From positions 85,350 to 149,349 of the forward strand of contig CAYFLR010000010.1 of NCBI GenBank assembly GCA_964343805.1: a DNA stretch of 64,000 nt, written 5' to 3'. Of the stretch, positions 62,998 to 64,000 are shown one piece after another. The position numbers and the translations under genes were made by a program. The stretch is from CAYFLR01 sp964343805 (GTDB taxonomy: Bacteria; Bdellovibrionota_B; Oligoflexia; CAYFLR01). The notes under the pieces were generated by a model. It worked only from the letters and a program-made list of their open reading frames with translations. It was not told the DNA's origin and did no database searches. How positions within the stretch are numbered: the stretch's first letter is position 1; each line of letters opens with the position of its first letter.

Positions 62998-63528
62998 TTA
63001 TAGATAATCTAAAATACTCTTCCATAATTTGAGTTGTTCTTCTTTGGATGTTCTGGCATTTGCTGGGCTGGTGGAGGGAAGGGTAACAAGTTCTACTTCT
63101 CTGATGGCAAATACTCTCTTCTTTTGCAATGAATTGAAATATTTCTGAGCGGCTTTTCCGTTAAAGAAGATGGCTTTTATCTTGGGGCATTCTGCAATCA
63201 ATTTATCTATCTCGTTCGCCACCACTGTTTTTGACTTTATATTCTGATCAAGGCTTCCTTCCCTTTTGCAATGACTAATAATATCCCAAAGAGCAATCCT
63301 ATTTTCCAATAGAAGTTTGATTTTGCTTCTGTAGGAAATATTCATTTCGATTTTGAGTATTTCTCCTAAATAAGACCAAAATTTGTTTCTTTTATGGGCA
63401 TAGTATTGGTTTTGTTTTAGAGACTCTTCTCCAGGCATAGAACCTAGAATCAAGACTTTAGATTGATCATCAAAAACAGGAGCAAATGATTTTATATATT
63501 TAGGGTTTTTATTAAAGGGTGATTTCAA
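62998..63528 (-). CDS. Uracil-DNA-glycosylase superfamily protein, hypoxanthine-DNA glycosylase-like
   Basis: 176 residues. Motifs GSMPGEESL, QYYAHKRNKFW and LPSTSPANA match the HDG (family 6 UDG) subgroup, which removes deaminated adenine (hypoxanthine) from DNA. The catalytic-site wording is close to Mug/TDG type, so substrate assignment is by family. It faces the terminator at 62958 and has no clear neighbour relation. Confidence 0.82.
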   Translation of the reverse strand: MKSPFNKNPKYIKSFAPVFDDQSKVLILGSMPGEESLKQNQYYAHKRNKFWSYLGEILKIEMNISYRSKIKLLLENRIALWDIISHCKREGSLDQNIKSKTVVANEIDKLIAECPKIKAIFFNGKAAQKYFNSLQKKRVFAIREVELVTLPSTSPANARTSKEEQLKLWKSILDYL

Positions 63529-63606
63529 TTTAAGCCTATCAAATTATTAAAAACTCTCAGTAATTCTAGCTAAATAACATATATATTAAAAATTCATATA
63601 ATATTA

Positions 63607-63635
63607 TTGACTTTATTTCTAATTAAGGTTAAAAA
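63607..63635 (+). promoter_or_regulatory. Promoter of tRNA-Phe
   Basis: TTGACT (63607-63612), 17-base spacer, TAAAAA (63630-63635); transcription would start about 12 bases before the mature 5' end. Confidence 0.55.
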
Positions 63636-63654
63636 TCAAACCTCAAATTGCGAT

Positions 63655-63727
63655 GCCGCTTTAGCTCAGTCGGTAGAGCAGGGGACTGAAAATCCCCGTG
63701 TCCCCAGTTCAATTCTGGGAGGCGGCA
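63655..63727 (+). tRNA. tRNA-Phe (anticodon GAA)
   Basis: 73 nt. Acceptor GCCGCTT pairs with AGGCGGC, anticodon stem GGGGA/TCCCC with loop CTGAAAA giving GAA, T stem CCCAG/CTGGG. CCA is not encoded (A then CTT), unlike the tRNA-Leu in this window. Confidence 0.97.
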
Positions 63728-63744
63728 CTTTGCAGAAAAAATCA

Positions 63745-63770
63745 GCACCCTTCGGGGGTGCTTTTTTTTT
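63745..63770 (+). terminator. Strong intrinsic terminator of tRNA-Phe
   Basis: GCACCC (63745-63750), loop TTCG, GGGGTGC, then nine T. Confidence 0.92.
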
Positions 63771-63776
63771 GCAAAT

Positions 63777-63808
63777 CCGAATCCTCCAAAGTTTTTTTCA
63801 AACCCATT
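63777..63808 (+). repeat. Direct repeat unit A, copy 1
   Basis: 32-base unit CCGAATCCTCCAAAG...CCCATT, directly followed by copy 2. Confidence 0.95.
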
Positions 63809-63856
63809 CCGAATCCTCCAAAGTTTTTTTCAAACCCATTCGTTAAACCAGATTGC
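63809..63856 (+). repeat. Direct repeat unit A, copy 2 with 16-base extension
   Basis: Copy of the 32-base unit plus CGTTAAACCAGATTGC. The same 48 bases recur 144 bases downstream. Confidence 0.95.
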
Positions 63857-63952
63857 TTAATTTTTAGGCAAAATGCTTGTTTGCAAGAAGGCACAGGTGC
63901 GCCTTTTATTTGTTAATTATAGATTATCCTCCTTCAACCCTTCCTTTTTATT

Positions 63953-64000
63953 CCGAATCCTCCAAAGTTTTTTTCAAACCCATTCGTTAAACCAGATTGC
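63953..64000 (+). repeat. Direct repeat unit A, copy 3, running to the window edge
   Basis: Identical over 48 bases (51 including ATT before it) to the second copy. It probably continues beyond the window. The 96 bases between copies 2 and 3 contain no gene. Confidence 0.95.

Overview
The window is a chromosomal stretch of an AT-rich Gram-negative bacterium. LpxC, KdsC, BamD, a TonB-family protein, an MltD-type transglycosylase and several lipoprotein signals show an outer membrane with LPS, and FliD/FliS suggest flagellar motility. The gene mix and orders (kdsC-DUF4416-Rsm22, nusB-dxs-tlyA, rplU-rpmA-obgE-rsfS-rlmH, many secreted or lipidated proteins of unknown function) suggest Bdellovibrionota/Oligoflexia or a related deltaproteobacterial line. 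That placement is inference from gene content; no rRNA gene is present.

Layout. 1-3963 (minus): der, era, rnc and a frameshifted mtaB, an RNA/ribosome operon. 4191-9465: a GGDEF protein with a degenerate receiver domain, then envelope genes (MltD, TonB-like, BamD) and a CheY-like regulator. 9610-13169: MTA phosphorylase, PfkB kinase, TPR lipoprotein, RodZ-like protein. 13342-15228: fliD-fliS. 15508-21165: lpxC, then rpmF-plsX-fabD-fabG-acpP-fabF without fabH. 21271-26305: glyA, nusB, an unknown gene, dxs, tlyA. 26302-28643 (minus): a DUF368 membrane protein, a small unknown and a probable outer-membrane barrel, overlapping end to end. 28776-31744: kdsC, DUF4416, an Rsm22-type methyltransferase and a protein with a histone-H1-like tail, followed by a large palindromic repeat and serA (minus).

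33309-42212 is the most accessory-looking part: a secreted leucine-rich-repeat protein, a secreted FGE-fold protein lacking the catalytic cysteines, an 1167-residue lipoprotein with a phosphatase-like N-terminus, an Asp-box lipoprotein and a protein with two cysteine-rich repeats. 42209-53221 (minus) reads oppD, oppF, yejA, yejB, yejE, purL, purQ, ABC-class ATPase. Then come an FHA protein, a DUF3137 membrane protein, a secreted protein with an in-frame stop, and rplU-rpmA-obgE-rsfS-rlmH. The right end holds tRNA-Leu(UAG), an HD protein, small lipoproteins, a secreted protein behind a sigma-54-like promoter, a hypoxanthine-DNA-glycosylase-like protein, tRNA-Phe(GAA) with a strong terminator, and a repeat cluster running to the window edge.

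Three 10-N gaps lie inside genes. Reading-frame logic says the real gaps are about 1, 0 and 1 bases, so those genes are probably intact. No CRISPR array, insertion sequence, prophage or recognisable defence system was seen. The best candidate for something undescribed is the 33-42 kb block of exported proteins.
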